Assembly (NCBI GenBank): GCA_014728085.1
Contig: WJMF01000070.1
Coordinates: 1-42,995 of the forward strand
DNA length: 42,995 bases
Direction: 5' to 3'
Source: Candidatus Zhuqueibacterota bacterium
GTDB taxonomy: Bacteria; Zhuqueibacterota; Zhuqueibacteria; Residuimicrobiales; Oceaniaggregativiventaceae
The notes beneath the pieces are model-generated. The model had not been told where the DNA came from and ran no database searches. It worked only from the letters and a program-made list of their open reading frames with translations. This document shows positions 9,910-18,864 of this stretch, in pieces (the first letter of the stretch is position 1; the number at the start of each line of letters is the position of its first letter). The translations under genes and the position numbers were made by a program.

Positions 9910-9936
9910 AAAAAAGGCTGCCCCCGCAGCTTTTTA
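9910..9936 (-). terminator. Rho-independent terminator after the TPR gene
   Basis: The hairpin pairs AAAAAG(G)CTGC with GCAGCTTTTT around a CCCC loop, with one bulged G. On the minus strand the stem is followed by a T-run. It lies directly after the stop codon of the TPR gene (9938) and separates it from the gltB promoter. Confidence 0.8.
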
Positions 9937-9937
9937 A

Positions 9938-10699
9938 TCAAGTTTTTTTCTGTACTTTTTTCAGCCGTTTTTGCGCTTCTTTTTTATGTTGTGGATCATC
10001 GTCTTCGGTGGCCGGGAGTTCAGCTACTTTTTTATATTCTTCGGCAGCCGCGGACCAGTTTTTCAGTTCTTCGTAGGTCATTCCCAGCTCGAGGTGATGG
10101 TTGATATAGTCGGGATTGAGTTCAATGGCTTTTTTAAAGAGTTCTTCTGATTTTTCGACGCTGGCCGGGGGCAGGCCGCCGTAGAGAACTTTGGCGAACA
10201 TTTTTAACAGTCCGCTGAGGGTGGCGACTTCGCGATGCCAGCGAGCCAGAACGTGGTAGGCGATGTCGAGCTCGGGATTGAGTTCAATGGCTTTTTCAGC
10301 GTGATCTTTAACATCCTTGGAGAGTTCGACCTTGGTTTTACCTCCTCTGAGTAAAGCGAGGCGGCCGACACCGATCGCCAGCTGCAAATGCGCATCGGCG
10401 TTTTCCGGACATTTAGTAACCGCTTTGCGCGCATACATTTCGCCGAGCATATAGTGCGATTCCTGCTGCTGTCCTTCCAGGTTTTCACCGATATGGATAT
10501 GGGAGCGGGCTGCTTTCCATTGGGCTTCGCAATTGTTGGTATCCGCCTTTGCAGCCATTTGGTAATAAACCACGGCAGTAGAGTCATCGTTTTGTTCAAA
10601 TGCCTCATCCGCTTTGGCCATATACTCGGTGACGGTCTGTTCCTGGGCGAAAATGAATCCGCATGCGATCAATACGATTAAAACCATCCATGTTTTCAT
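9938..10699 (-). CDS. Exported tetratricopeptide-repeat protein (RMD-like)
   Basis: A 253-residue protein with a signal peptide (MKTWMVLIVLIACGFIFAQ, cleavage likely after FAQ), so it is probably periplasmic. The mature part is all-helical TPR-like: an early repeat near YMAKADEAFEQNDDSTAVVYY, then KDHAEKAIELNPELDIAYHVLARWH, and a last pair KKAIELNPDYINHHLELGMTYEE. The phrase AKVLYGGLPPASVEKSEELF sits where eukaryotic regulator-of-microtubule-dynamics (RMDN) TPR proteins and their bacterial relatives have a conserved link; this family match is from memory. The start is the ATG at 10699, since GAGG lies 8 nt before it and an ATG two codons earlier is too close. A promoter candidate sits at 10737-10765 and a terminator follows. 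TPR proteins usually bind partner proteins; the partner here is unknown. Confidence 0.82.
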   Translation of the reverse strand: MKTWMVLIVLIACGFIFAQEQTVTEYMAKADEAFEQNDDSTAVVYYQMAAKADTNNCEAQWKAARSHIHIGENLEGQQQESHYMLGEMYARKAVTKCPENADAHLQLAIGVGRLALLRGGKTKVELSKDVKDHAEKAIELNPELDIAYHVLARWHREVATLSGLLKMFAKVLYGGLPPASVEKSEELFKKAIELNPDYINHHLELGMTYEELKNWSAAAEEYKKVAELPATEDDDPQHKKEAQKRLKKVQKKT

Positions 10700-10736
10700 G
10701 ATCATACCTCGTTCTGAATTCAATTCAATTTTTGCT

Positions 10737-10765
10737 AAGCTACTCGTTTTTGCCCAAAAAGTCAA
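10737..10765 (-). promoter_or_regulatory. Candidate sigma70-type promoter of the TPR gene
   Basis: On the minus strand, TTGACT (10765-10760) is followed after 17 nt by TAGCTT (10742-10737), about 40 bp before the start codon at 10699. The -35 is good and the -10 weak. The divergent uvrA gene must be transcribed from the remaining bases up to 11002. Confidence 0.4.
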
Positions 10766-10942
10766 CGCAATTTTGTCGTGTCGTAAAAATTTTCTTTTTC
10801 AATTTAGTTCATTTTTTTCGTATATTATTCGTTCTTAAAGCGGGAACAATTCAGCCTGAACCGGGTTAGCTATTCCACTGTGCTATGAACCAAACAAACA
10901 GATTCCGATTCGATTTTTATTTTTACGATTCAAGAAATATGT

Positions 10943-10962
10943 AACCGCAAAGCGACGCGAAG
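10943..10962. repeat. Degenerate dispersed repeat (aaccgcaaagcgacgcgaag type)
   Basis: A short AACCGCAAAGCGACGCGAAG string between the divergent TPR gene and uvrA, related to the arms at 3082-3165 and to the copies at 2893 and 33291. It sits in the probable untranslated leader of uvrA. Confidence 0.4.
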
Positions 10963-11002
10963 AAAAACATTAATATAATTTTTTATTTAGTTTTACAGGA
11001 AC

Positions 11003-13837
11003 ATGTTGATTTCAGATAAAATTATCATCCGCGGTGCCCGGGAGCACAATTTAAAAAATTTTAATCTCGAATTGCCGCGTAATCAAATCATCGTTATCAC
11101 CGGTCTGTCGGGATCGGGCAAGTCGTCTCTGGCTTTTGATACCATTTACGCCGAGGGGCAGCGGCGTTATGTCGAATCTCTTTCCGCCTATGCGCGGCAG
11201 TTTCTTGGCCTGATGGAAAAACCGGATGTCGACTATATCGAGGGACTATCGCCGGCTATATCCATAGAGCAGCGTACTACGAGTAAAAATCCACGCTCTA
11301 CAGTCGGAACCGTAACGGAGATATACGATTATCTTCGTTTGCTTTTCAGCCGTATCGGCACCCCTTACTGTTACAACTGTGGCAAGCGCATCGAAAGACA
11401 GACCGTTCAGCAAATCGTCGATCGTATTCTGGAGCTGCCGGAGCGGACGAAATTGCAGATCCTCGCCCCTATTGTCCGCGGCAGAAAGGGAGAATACCGC
11501 GAAGCGTTTAAAGAGGCCAAACGCGATGGTTTTGTCCGGGTTCGGGTGGATTCCCGGGTATATGATCTCGATTCGGACATTGAACTGGATAAAAACAAAA
11601 AGCACACCATAGAAATCGTCATCGACCGCCTGGTGATCAATCCCAAGATCAAGACCCGTTTGACCGATTCCGTCGAAACCGCACTCAAATTGACCGGAGG
11701 GATTGTTCTGGCGGATATTATCGACGGCAAAGAGATGTTATTCAGCGAGCGATACGCCTGTATCGATTGCGGGATTTCCTATGAAGAGCTCGAGCCGCGC
11801 ATGTTTTCTTTCAATTCGCCATACGGCGCCTGTCCGGAGTGCAACGGCCTCGGCAGCAAGATGGAGATCGATCCCGAGCTGGTCATTCCCAATCCGGATG
11901 TGCCGTTGCGCAAGGGTGCCATCGAGCCATGGGGAGAGTTGAAGGATGGCTGGTATTTATCCCTGACCGAAGGCGTGGTCAAGCATTACGGTTTTTCGCT
12001 CGATAATACATTTTCCGAGTTATCCGAACCGTGCAAAAAAGCGTTGCTTTACGGCCACCGGGCACCGATATCTTTTCATTACAAATCGAGACGGGGCTCT
12101 TATCGCGAACGCTATAAGAGCTCATTTGAAGGCATTTTAAAAAATTTACATCGGCGTTACCAGCAAACCGATTCCAGTTTTATTCGCGAATGGATAGAAC
12201 GCTTTATGAATGTGGCCCCTTGTCCGGTTTGCGGCGGAGCGAGATTGCGACCGGAAGCTCTGGCTGTTAAAGTCGCGGATAAGAATATTCATGACGTTAC
12301 CCGGATGTCTATCAAAGCTGGTTTGGAATATTTCACTCATCTGGATCTCGATGAGCGGCAACAGCACATTGCCAGGCAGGTATTAAAGGAGATACGGAAC
12401 CGCCTGACCTTTTTGGTCAATGTCGGGCTCGATTATCTGTCGTTGTCCCGCAATGCGGATACGCTTTCAGGCGGAGAATCGCAACGCATACGTCTGGCGA
12501 CACAAATTGGTTCACAACTGGTCGGGGTTTTATATGTGCTCGATGAACCCTCTATCGGATTGCATCAACGGGATAACCGGCGTTTGATTGAGACGCTGGA
12601 GCGGTTACGGGATTTGGGCAACACGGTCATTGTGGTGGAGCACGACAGGGAAACCATCGAGTCAGCGGATTTTCTTGTCGATTTGGGTCCGGGCGCCGGA
12701 GAACACGGCGGTCACGTGGTGGCACAGGGCGCTCCCGGAGCCGTCGCAAAGAGCAGGGAATCCATCACCGGTGATTATCTCGCCGGACGCCGCAATATTC
12801 CGGTTCCCGCAGAACGCCGTCGGCAAAACGGTACCTTTTTAACCTTGCGCGGGGCGAGGGGCAATAATCTCAAATCAATAAAGGTGGATATTCCTCTGGG
12901 CATGTTTGTTTGTGTAACCGGTGTATCGGGCAGCGGCAAAAGTACATTGATCAATGAAACGCTTTATCATATTTTGAAAAAACATTTTTACCGCGGTAAA
13001 GACAATCCGCTCTCCTATGATTCCATCGATGGACTTGGGCATATCGATAAAGTCATTGATATTGATCAATCACCCATCGGCAGAACGCCGCGTTCGAATC
13101 CGGCCACCTATACCGGTGTGTTTACGCCCATACGCGATCTTTTTTCGCAATTACCGGAAGCCAAAATCAGAGGATACAAGCCCGGTCGCTTCAGTTTTAA
13201 CGTTAAGGGGGGCCGTTGCGAGATGTGTCAGGGTGACGGCATTATCAAAATCGAGATGCATTTTTTGCCCGATGTTTATGTCACCTGTCAGGCTTGCAAG
13301 GGGGCGAGATATAACCGTGAGACGCTGGAGATCAAATACAAGGGGAAATCCATTGCCGATGTTTTAAATATGACCGTCTCTCAGGCACTGGACTTTTTCT
13401 CAAATATACCCAAAATCAAGCGCAAACTTCAAACGCTATACGATGTCGGTTTGGGATATATTCATTTAGGACAACAGGCAACCACTTTGTCCGGCGGGGA
13501 GGCACAACGGGTCAAGCTGTCGACAGAATTGTCCAAAGTGAGTACGGGTAAAACGTTTTACATACTGGATGAACCGACAACCGGTTTGCATTTTGAAGAC
13601 ACCCATATGTTGATCAACGTTCTTAACCGGCTGGTGGAAAAGGGAAATACGGTGGTGGTGATTGAACATCATCTTGACGTCATCAAAACCGCTGATTATA
13701 TCATCGATCTCGGACCGGAAGGTGGCGATCAGGGTGGACGTGTTGTTGCCATGGGATCTCCGGAGGAGGTGTCTCGTGTGGAATCTTCTTATACCGGTCG
13801 CTTTTTGCGAAAAGAACTTGAAAATCAGAAATTTTGA
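11003..13837 (+). CDS. uvrA: Excinuclease ABC subunit UvrA
   Basis: UvrA is the cytoplasmic ATPase that finds bulky DNA damage with UvrB in nucleotide excision repair. The 944 residues match the usual length. Two ABC cassettes are visible: Walker [15 protein letters not shown] near residue 32 with signature [12 protein letters not shown] and Walker [14 protein letters not shown], then Walker [14 protein letters not shown] with signature [12 protein letters not shown] and Walker [11 protein letters not shown]. Zinc-binding pairs include CIDCG...[17 protein letters not shown] and the C-terminal RCEMCQGDG...[10 protein letters not shown]. The ATG at 11003 has AGGA only 2 nt upstream; the next codon (TTG) would have better spacing, so the start may differ by one residue. 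It leads a co-directional run with the Trm112-like gene (40 bp gap). Confidence 0.98.
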   Translation: MLISDKIIIRGAREHNLKNFNLELPRNQIIVITGLSGSGKSSLAFDTIYAEGQRRYVESLSAYARQFLGLMEKPDVDYIEGLSPAISIEQRTTSKNPRSTVGTVTEIYDYLRLLFSRIGTPYCYNCGKRIERQTVQQIVDRILELPERTKLQILAPIVRGRKGEYREAFKEAKRDGFVRVRVDSRVYDLDSDIELDKNKKHTIEIVIDRLVINPKIKTRLTDSVETALKLTGGIVLADIIDGKEMLFSERYACIDCGISYEELEPRMFSFNSPYGACPECNGLGSKMEIDPELVIPNPDVPLRKGAIEPWGELKDGWYLSLTEGVVKHYGFSLDNTFSELSEPCKKALLYGHRAPISFHYKSRRGSYRERYKSSFEGILKNLHRRYQQTDSSFIREWIERFMNVAPCPVCGGARLRPEALAVKVADKNIHDVTRMSIKAGLEYFTHLDLDERQQHIARQVLKEIRNRLTFLVNVGLDYLSLSRNADTLSGGESQRIRLATQIGSQLVGVLYVLDEPSIGLHQRDNRRLIETLERLRDLGNTVIVVEHDRETIESADFLVDLGPGAGEHGGHVVAQGAPGAVAKSRESITGDYLAGRRNIPVPAERRRQNGTFLTLRGARGNNLKSIKVDIPLGMFVCVTGVSGSGKSTLINETLYHILKKHFYRGKDNPLSYDSIDGLGHIDKVIDIDQSPIGRTPRSNPATYTGVFTPIRDLFSQLPEAKIRGYKPGRFSFNVKGGRCEMCQGDGIIKIEMHFLPDVYVTCQACKGARYNRETLEIKYKGKSIADVLNMTVSQALDFFSNIPKIKRKLQTLYDVGLGYIHLGQQATTLSGGEAQRVKLSTELSKVSTGKTFYILDEPTTGLHFEDTHMLINVLNRLVEKGNTVVVIEHHLDVIKTADYIIDLGPEGGDQGGRVVAMGSPEEVSRVESSYTGRFLRKELENQKF

Positions 13838-13877
13838 ATGTATCTTTTACTTTTGTGATTAATAAAAGGAGTGCTGC

Positions 13878-14147
13878 ATGTCTGTAAGTCAAGAATTACT
13901 CGATATTTTGTGTTGCCCGAAAACAAAGGTGCCGGTAGAACGATTTCCGGAGGAGAAGATCAAGGATTTGAATGCGCTCATCCAGGATGGCAAGGTTTTA
14001 TACGCTGATGGCGCTAAAGTTGATGAGACGGTTTCAGAGGCTCTGATTACAGAGGACAAAAAAACCATTTATCGCGTTGATGACGGCATTCCCATCATGC
14101 TGATCGATAAGGGTATTCCGACTGAGAATTTAAAGCTGCAAATCTAG
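13878..14147 (+). CDS. Trm112 family (YcaR/UPF0434-like) small protein
   Basis: An 89-residue protein beginning with the Trm112 signature (ELLDILCCPKTKVPVE), followed by an insert and the conserved ending IYRVDDGIPIMLID. In other organisms Trm112-type proteins act as small partners that stabilise methyltransferases; bacterial members are poorly understood. The second CxxC pair of zinc-binding members is absent, leaving only the CCP cysteines, so zinc binding is doubtful. AAAGGAG lies 8 nt upstream of the ATG. It is 40 bp downstream of uvrA and may be cotranscribed; the link to DNA repair is positional only. Confidence 0.85.
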   Translation: MSVSQELLDILCCPKTKVPVERFPEEKIKDLNALIQDGKVLYADGAKVDETVSEALITEDKKTIYRVDDGIPIMLIDKGIPTENLKLQI

Positions 14148-14257
14148 GCTGTTTACACTTTATAGACAAAAAAGAACATTGAATTTTAAAATTTTTATCT
14201 GTACATTTTTGTTCGAGTTTTTAACCTTTAATCACCAATACAACAAAGGTGTGTATC

Positions 14258-14671
14258 ATGACAGACAAGACGCAAAACAAGGGTGATGAACCAATCAAAA
14301 CATCTTTTTCAGACGAGGAGCTTGGCTATTTTCGCGAGCTCATAGAAAGCCGCCGGGAAGAAGCGCAGCAGGAAGTTGACCGTTTGCGCGAGCAGCTTAA
14401 AAATGAAGCCGAGTCTGATGAACATGATAATGCTTATAGTTTTCATATGGCGGACGCGGGGACGGATGCGATGGAACGGGAAAAAGTCTATATGATGATC
14501 GACCGGCAGCGCAAATATATCGGTTATCTCGATCGAGCCCTGGATCGCATCGAAAACAAGACTTATGGGATCTGCAAGGTTACGGGGAAACCGATTCCCA
14601 AGGAGCGTCTGGAAGCGATTCCTCATACCGAAATTTCGGTTGAGGCGAAGATGCAGCAAAAGCAACGCTAG
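14258..14671 (+). CDS. TraR/DksA family RNA polymerase-binding regulator with degenerate zinc finger
   Basis: A 137-residue DksA-type protein. Such proteins insert a coiled coil into the RNA polymerase secondary channel and modulate initiation, often with ppGpp. A helical coiled coil (FRELIESRREEAQQEVDRLR onward) carries the DxxDxA-like tip region around FHMADAGTDAMERE, then comes the C-terminal DksA finger YGICKVTGKPIPKERLEAIP. Of the four zinc-ligand cysteines only one remains (C in YGIC); the others are T, and residues of HTEISVEAK. Comparable Cys-poor DksA proteins are known in FCB bacteria and alphaproteobacteria. The start is the ATG at 14258 with AAAGG 8 nt upstream; an in-frame GTG three codons earlier overlaps that site. 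Confidence 0.88.
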   Translation: MTDKTQNKGDEPIKTSFSDEELGYFRELIESRREEAQQEVDRLREQLKNEAESDEHDNAYSFHMADAGTDAMEREKVYMMIDRQRKYIGYLDRALDRIENKTYGICKVTGKPIPKERLEAIPHTEISVEAKMQQKQR

Positions 14672-14721
14672 TTATCCCCCAATGATGATGTTGATCTTTT
14701 CATCTTAAGAAACCATAATTT

Positions 14722-15300
14722 ATGCTGGAATTCCTACAACAGATCGATATTCAGATCTTTTATGCAATCAACCGGGGGCTTTTAAATGCTTTTTTCGACT
14801 GGCTGATGCCGGTCATCACTAAAAAAGAGAACGGTTTTCCGCTTTGGATTGCCGCTATTGTCCTGATGCTGTGGAAAGGGGGTAAGAAGGGGCGCATTGC
14901 CGTTCTCCTCGTTATCCCCCTCATCACGCTCAGCGATCAACTCTCCGCTTCCGTGTTTAAACCTCTTTTTGAACGTGTGCGACCCTGTGTAGCGCTGGAA
15001 AATGTGCACCTCCTTGTGGGAATGAAGACCTCCTGGTCCTTTCCCTCTGCACACGCCACCAATATTTTTGCCGCAGCCACCTATTTTTCAGCAGTTTATC
15101 CGAGAGGAAAACTCTTTTATTTTATTCTGGCCGTTCTGGTCAGTTTGTCGCGAATATACATCGGGGTTCACTATCCGTTTGACGTCCTGGCCGGTGCTTT
15201 ACTCGGCAGTGCGGTTGCATGGGGAGTTATTTATGCTTACCGCGGCTCTGTATTGCTTTATGGAAAATGGTCTGAAAAAGAGATAAAGCCGTTGTTTTAG
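14722..15300 (+). CDS. PAP2 family membrane phosphatase
   Basis: A 192-residue integral membrane lipid phosphatase. The three PAP2 motifs are complete: K80-x6-RP88 (KPLFERVRP), PSAH at 108-111 and SR-x5-H-x3-D at 143-154 (SRIYIGVHYPFD). Five or six hydrophobic segments surround them, which places the active site on the outer face of the inner membrane. The family includes undecaprenyl-diphosphate, phosphatidylglycerophosphate and lipid A phosphatases; the sequence does not tell which substrate applies. No strong Shine-Dalgarno precedes the ATG. It ends the uvrA-led run and converges on the response regulator gene across a 120-bp gap with only weak hairpins. Confidence 0.92.
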   Translation: MLEFLQQIDIQIFYAINRGLLNAFFDWLMPVITKKENGFPLWIAAIVLMLWKGGKKGRIAVLLVIPLITLSDQLSASVFKPLFERVRPCVALENVHLLVGMKTSWSFPSAHATNIFAAATYFSAVYPRGKLFYFILAVLVSLSRIYIGVHYPFDVLAGALLGSAVAWGVIYAYRGSVLLYGKWSEKEIKPLF

Positions 15301-15420
15301 GTCAGCAAGGCAACTCTGCACTATAAATTGATCTCAAATCATCCGGCCGGCTGTTTACCGGAAAAGCCAGGCAAACAATTTTTTCCTGAAATCGTTCCCG
15401 GGGGATCAGGTGTAAATTGA

Positions 15421-15903
15421 TTAGCCTCTCTTGTGCAACGCCTTGTATAAAGTTTGTTGATGCAGCAAATCCTGGATGGAACCATACTCTATACCGGTTT
15501 CGAGAATAAATTCGGTAACCAGCACTTTTACGGTTTCAACAAGCTCATCGATATTCCATGGTTTTTCAACATAGCGATCGATTTCGGCCCTGTTGATGGC
15601 GGTAATCGTGTCCTGATGGTTGGCCAGTCCGGTCAACAGCAGTTTCTTAACGGCTACAAAACGCGCATCATTATTGATTTCGATAAGAAAGTCTATACCG
15701 CTTTTTTCCGGCATCACGTGGTCGCAGATGATCAAAGCGATGGGTTTGCCGGACCGGTCGAGTTCTTCCAGCACCTCTCCGGCTTCGCTTGCAGACTCGC
15801 AATCGATGATGGAAAAGGGTCCGGAAAAAACCTGCAGATCTTTTTTCAAGGCCGCCAATATTTCTCTTTGATCATCAACGCACAGAATATTGAGCTTTTG
15901 CAT
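15421..15903 (-). CDS. Single-domain response regulator
   Basis: A 160-residue CheY-like receiver domain without a DNA-binding domain. The acidic pair D10-D11 (CVDDQ), phospho-acceptor D61 in IICDHVMP, T91 (LLLTG) and K114 (VEKPW) are all present. About 30 extra residues follow the receiver (ILETGIEYGSIQDLL...), helical and of unknown role. The start is the ATG at 15903 with GGAGGA 5 nt upstream, inside the end of the kinase gene; the kinase stop is 1 nt away, so the two are coupled. It is presumably phosphorylated by the kinase next door. With no output domain it must act by protein contact. Confidence 0.93.
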   Translation of the reverse strand: MQKLNILCVDDQREILAALKKDLQVFSGPFSIIDCESASEAGEVLEELDRSGKPIALIICDHVMPEKSGIDFLIEINNDARFVAVKKLLLTGLANHQDTITAINRAEIDRYVEKPWNIDELVETVKVLVTEFILETGIEYGSIQDLLHQQTLYKALHKRG

Positions 15904-15904
15904 T

Positions 15905-17254
15905 TTATCCTCCAATCGGTAACCGAATCGTAAAATTGGTTTTGCCGGGTTTGCTTTTTACGGAAATGCGCCCCTGATAATTGTTTATAATACTCTCAGC
16001 AATGGTTAATCCCAATCCCAGCCCAAATGAAAGTCCTTCTTTTTTTGTGGTGACATTGGGTTGAAATATTTTGGGCAATATGTCGTCCGGTATACCGCTG
16101 CCATTGTCGCGGATTTCGACAAGGATATGATCTTTTTCCACGCGAGTTTTGATGTGAATGACGGGTTTTTCGATCTCTGTTTCCTGAAGATTTTCACAGG
16201 CATTTTTGATCACATTGGTCCAGATCTGGACAAGTTCTCCCTGATTGGCTGTGATCGGCGGCAGGTCTTTTAATTGCAGATCCACATCGATATTCCGGGT
16301 ATAGCTGCTCAGCAAGGCCAGGGCTTTCCAGATGCTTTCATTGACGTCTTGTCCCGGCCGCCGTTTGGATTGTGTCATGCCGAGTTCACGAACGGAAGCA
16401 ACGACATGAGCGGCCTGTTTAGAGGCGATCAACATGTCATGAAAGGTGGCGCCGGTCTGCCAGTAAAAATTGATGATATCCACCTTGTCGAGCAGAGCTT
16501 TGACATTATCCCGGTTCAATTCCATTCCGGTTTCGGCCAGTTTGGCGGCCTTTTCTTCATCAAGGCGGTATGTCTGTGTCAGCCGTTTGGTTTTTTCCCG
16601 TACCTGGCGGCTGGAGAGCGATCGCCCCTTTTTTAACCCAAAGTCGAAGAATCGATATTCCTCTGACGATTCGTCTCTGACCACCCTGAGAACGTTTTTA
16701 CACATCCATTCTGTACCGCGCTGCAAGACCGCAATCGCATTGTTCAATTCATGTGCAACCCCTGAGGCCATTTGTCCCAGCGAGGCCAGTTTTTCGCTCT
16801 GTATCAGCTTTTTCAGGGCTTGTTCTTTTTCCTGGGCAATTTCCTGTATTCGAATACCCCGATGAACCAGTTCGGTCACCACCACGGGCATGAATTGATC
16901 GCAAAGTCGTTCTTCAAATCCCATCTGCTGCACCGATTTCATGTCGATATAAGCCACTTTTGAGCGTTCTTCAGCGACAACGGTGGCTGAGCTGGCGTAG
17001 ACCTGGGAGAAAAAGCTGTAGACGCCGACAAACATGTACTTTGTCGCTGTAAAGAGTTCAAGTTCATTTTGAGCTTTGTCCGTAACCACCCCGCGTAGTT
17101 TGCCCTTCAGGACCAGATAAAGGCGTTCATTATGTCCTTTCTGTTGCATCAATACCTGGCCTTTTTCAAGGATCAATTGTCTGGAGGAATCGGAAAAGTA
17201 GGTTTTAATCAGCCACACCAGATGACCGCTGGGTGGCGGAATCAGGTTTTTCAT
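15905..17254 (-). CDS. Soluble histidine kinase with N-terminal cyclic-nucleotide-binding-like domain
   Basis: A 449-residue sensor kinase with no membrane segment. Residues about 20-120 form a cNMP-binding beta-barrel (LILEKGQVLMQQKGHNERLYLVLKG is the family start), then a coiled coil (140-155), the dimerisation/phospho-acceptor box ASGVAHELNN with H168, a long helical insert (about 185-300), and the ATPase domain with N box NVIKNACENL, G1 DNGSGIPDD and G2 GLGLGLTIAE. The usual GE...R-A phosphate-binding cassette of true cAMP binders is not conserved (VGVYSFFSQVYASSATV), so the ligand may differ or be absent. The start is the ATG at 17254, forming an ATGA overlap with the transporter stop; an in-frame ATG 5 codons earlier is possible. 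It lies between the transporter and the response regulator. Confidence 0.9.
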   Translation of the reverse strand: MKNLIPPPSGHLVWLIKTYFSDSSRQLILEKGQVLMQQKGHNERLYLVLKGKLRGVVTDKAQNELELFTATKYMFVGVYSFFSQVYASSATVVAEERSKVAYIDMKSVQQMGFEERLCDQFMPVVVTELVHRGIRIQEIAQEKEQALKKLIQSEKLASLGQMASGVAHELNNAIAVLQRGTEWMCKNVLRVVRDESSEEYRFFDFGLKKGRSLSSRQVREKTKRLTQTYRLDEEKAAKLAETGMELNRDNVKALLDKVDIINFYWQTGATFHDMLIASKQAAHVVASVRELGMTQSKRRPGQDVNESIWKALALLSSYTRNIDVDLQLKDLPPITANQGELVQIWTNVIKNACENLQETEIEKPVIHIKTRVEKDHILVEIRDNGSGIPDDILPKIFQPNVTTKKEGLSFGLGLGLTIAESIINNYQGRISVKSKPGKTNFTIRLPIGG

Positions 17255-18666
17255 ACAAAATTCACCCATTTTAGTACAACCATCAAAACATAGACGCCGG
17301 CCAGCCCGGCCAGACCGATAATGATACCGGGTAAAAGCATGTGTTTGCTCTTAAGGATACCGGTGGCGTGGGCCATGGCATTGGGCGGGGTGCTGACCGC
17401 CAGAGACATCGCCAGTGAAGCGGCAAGGGTAGAGGCAATGACGATCATTTTAACCCCTCCCAGCGGTGTCAGGCTTGAAAGATTGGCACCAAGGGCAGCG
17501 ATAATCGGTAAGAGCAGATTTGCGGTTGCGGTATTGGACATAAAGGTTGCCATCAGAATGGTTATGCCGGTTGCCAGGGCGACGACGCTATACGGTGAAA
17601 AGGTATCAAATGGTATCGAATCGATAAAATGGTGTGCCAGACCGGTTTGCTCAAGTCCTTGTCCCAGAGCAATACCGCCGGCAATCAACCAAAGAATATC
17701 CCAGCCGAGTCGTTTCATGTCTTCGCTGTTGACAATACCGGTGGTCGAAAAGACCGCGACTGGTATCATGGCGACGATATAGGAATTCATTCCATGTAAA
17801 AAATCCAGCAGCCATAACAGAATGGTTACGGCAAATGTCGAATAAACCGTAATCGCCTGCCAGCTGATGAGAAATTTGCTCCTGATGTCCAGTTGAATGG
17901 ACTGTGAGTCGGATGGATAGAGCCGGGAGAGCAGAAACCAGGCAAAAATTAAAAGCAGTATTACCAGGGGCAGTGCAAACATCATCCAGGAACCAAAGGA
18001 GACGGCGTTTTCAGCCGTGAGATATTTCATCGCCACCGCATTGGGAGGAGTTCCGATAGGGGTGCCGATGCCACCGATATTGGCGGCAAACGGGATAGCG
18101 ATGACAAAACCGATTTTACCCCGGTCATTGGGTTTCAGGGCCGCCAGAACCGGGCTCAGAAGCGCCAGCATCATAGCGGTGGTTGCTGTATTGCTCATGA
18201 ACATGGAAAAAATTGCCGTGCTTGACATCAGTCCAAGCATTACCGTTTTGGGTTGGCTGCCGAATGGTTTTAACAGCACCCGGGCTAAATTGATATCGAG
18301 ACGATATTTGGTGGCCGCTGCTGCCAGGTAAAACCCTCCCAAAAAGAGCATAACAATGGGAGAGGCAAAGGCAGCCATGATATTTTTATAATTCAATACC
18401 GTCCCAAAATTGGGTTCCTGCGCGGATTTCATAAAAATGACCAGACCATGGTCGGACACCATGACGAGCTGTAGCACCACGATCAGAATAGAAGTCGCGT
18501 AAATGGGAATGGGTTCAAGCACCCATAAAAACATGGCCAGGAAAAATATAGCCATAAATCGATGCTCAATGATACTGAGATTTTCTATGGGAATCCAGGT
18601 TTTTGGTATGAGCAGGATCAATATTGGAATCAACAGGGAAACAGATAATTTTACTCTCTGTTGCAT
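17251..18666 (-). CDS. DASS/SLC13 family sodium:dicarboxylate-type transporter
   Basis: A 471-residue inner-membrane carrier of the divalent anion:sodium symporter family, which imports C4-dicarboxylates, citrate or sulfate with Na+. Both conserved half-repeats carry the Ser-Asn-Thr sodium/substrate motif (FMSNTATTAMM and FMSNTATANLL), each followed by the loop GIGTPIGTPPNAV or STPPNAMAHA. About 11-12 hydrophobic segments are visible. The ATG at 18666 has GGAG 6 nt upstream; an in-frame GTG four codons earlier overlaps this site. A possible Bacteroidetes-style -7 element TAAATTTG (18711-18704) lies about 40 bp upstream. First gene of a three-gene operon with the kinase and regulator, which suggests that the kinase controls or senses the state of this transporter. 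The substrate is not determined. Confidence 0.93.
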   Translation of the reverse strand: MQQRVKLSVSLLIPILILLIPKTWIPIENLSIIEHRFMAIFFLAMFLWVLEPIPIYATSILIVVLQLVMVSDHGLVIFMKSAQEPNFGTVLNYKNIMAAFASPIVMLFLGGFYLAAAATKYRLDINLARVLLKPFGSQPKTVMLGLMSSTAIFSMFMSNTATTAMMLALLSPVLAALKPNDRGKIGFVIAIPFAANIGGIGTPIGTPPNAVAMKYLTAENAVSFGSWMMFALPLVILLLIFAWFLLSRLYPSDSQSIQLDIRSKFLISWQAITVYSTFAVTILLWLLDFLHGMNSYIVAMIPVAVFSTTGIVNSEDMKRLGWDILWLIAGGIALGQGLEQTGLAHHFIDSIPFDTFSPYSVVALATGITILMATFMSNTATANLLLPIIAALGANLSSLTPLGGVKMIVIASTLAASLAMSLAVSTPPNAMAHATGILKSKHMLLPGIIIGLAGLAGVYVLMVVLKWVNFV

Positions 18667-18864
18667 GGTAATCTCCACTGGTAATGGTCGCTCCTATTGT
18701 GGGCAAATTTAAAAGACTATGCTTAAAATAGCAAGAGATTATTATGAAAATTAACTTGATAATTTCTTGATTTTTAGACAAATATTTTTCACTTTACCAT
18801 CAATCGGGACCATGTTCTACCCGACCAATACCTGAACAGGTAAATAAACAATCGTGGAGGAGCC

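Noticed and set aside
15301-15420. Terminator between the PAP2 and response regulator genes
   Set aside because: Only weak 4-6 bp stems (CCGG, GGAAAA/TTTTCC) are present, so there is not enough support.
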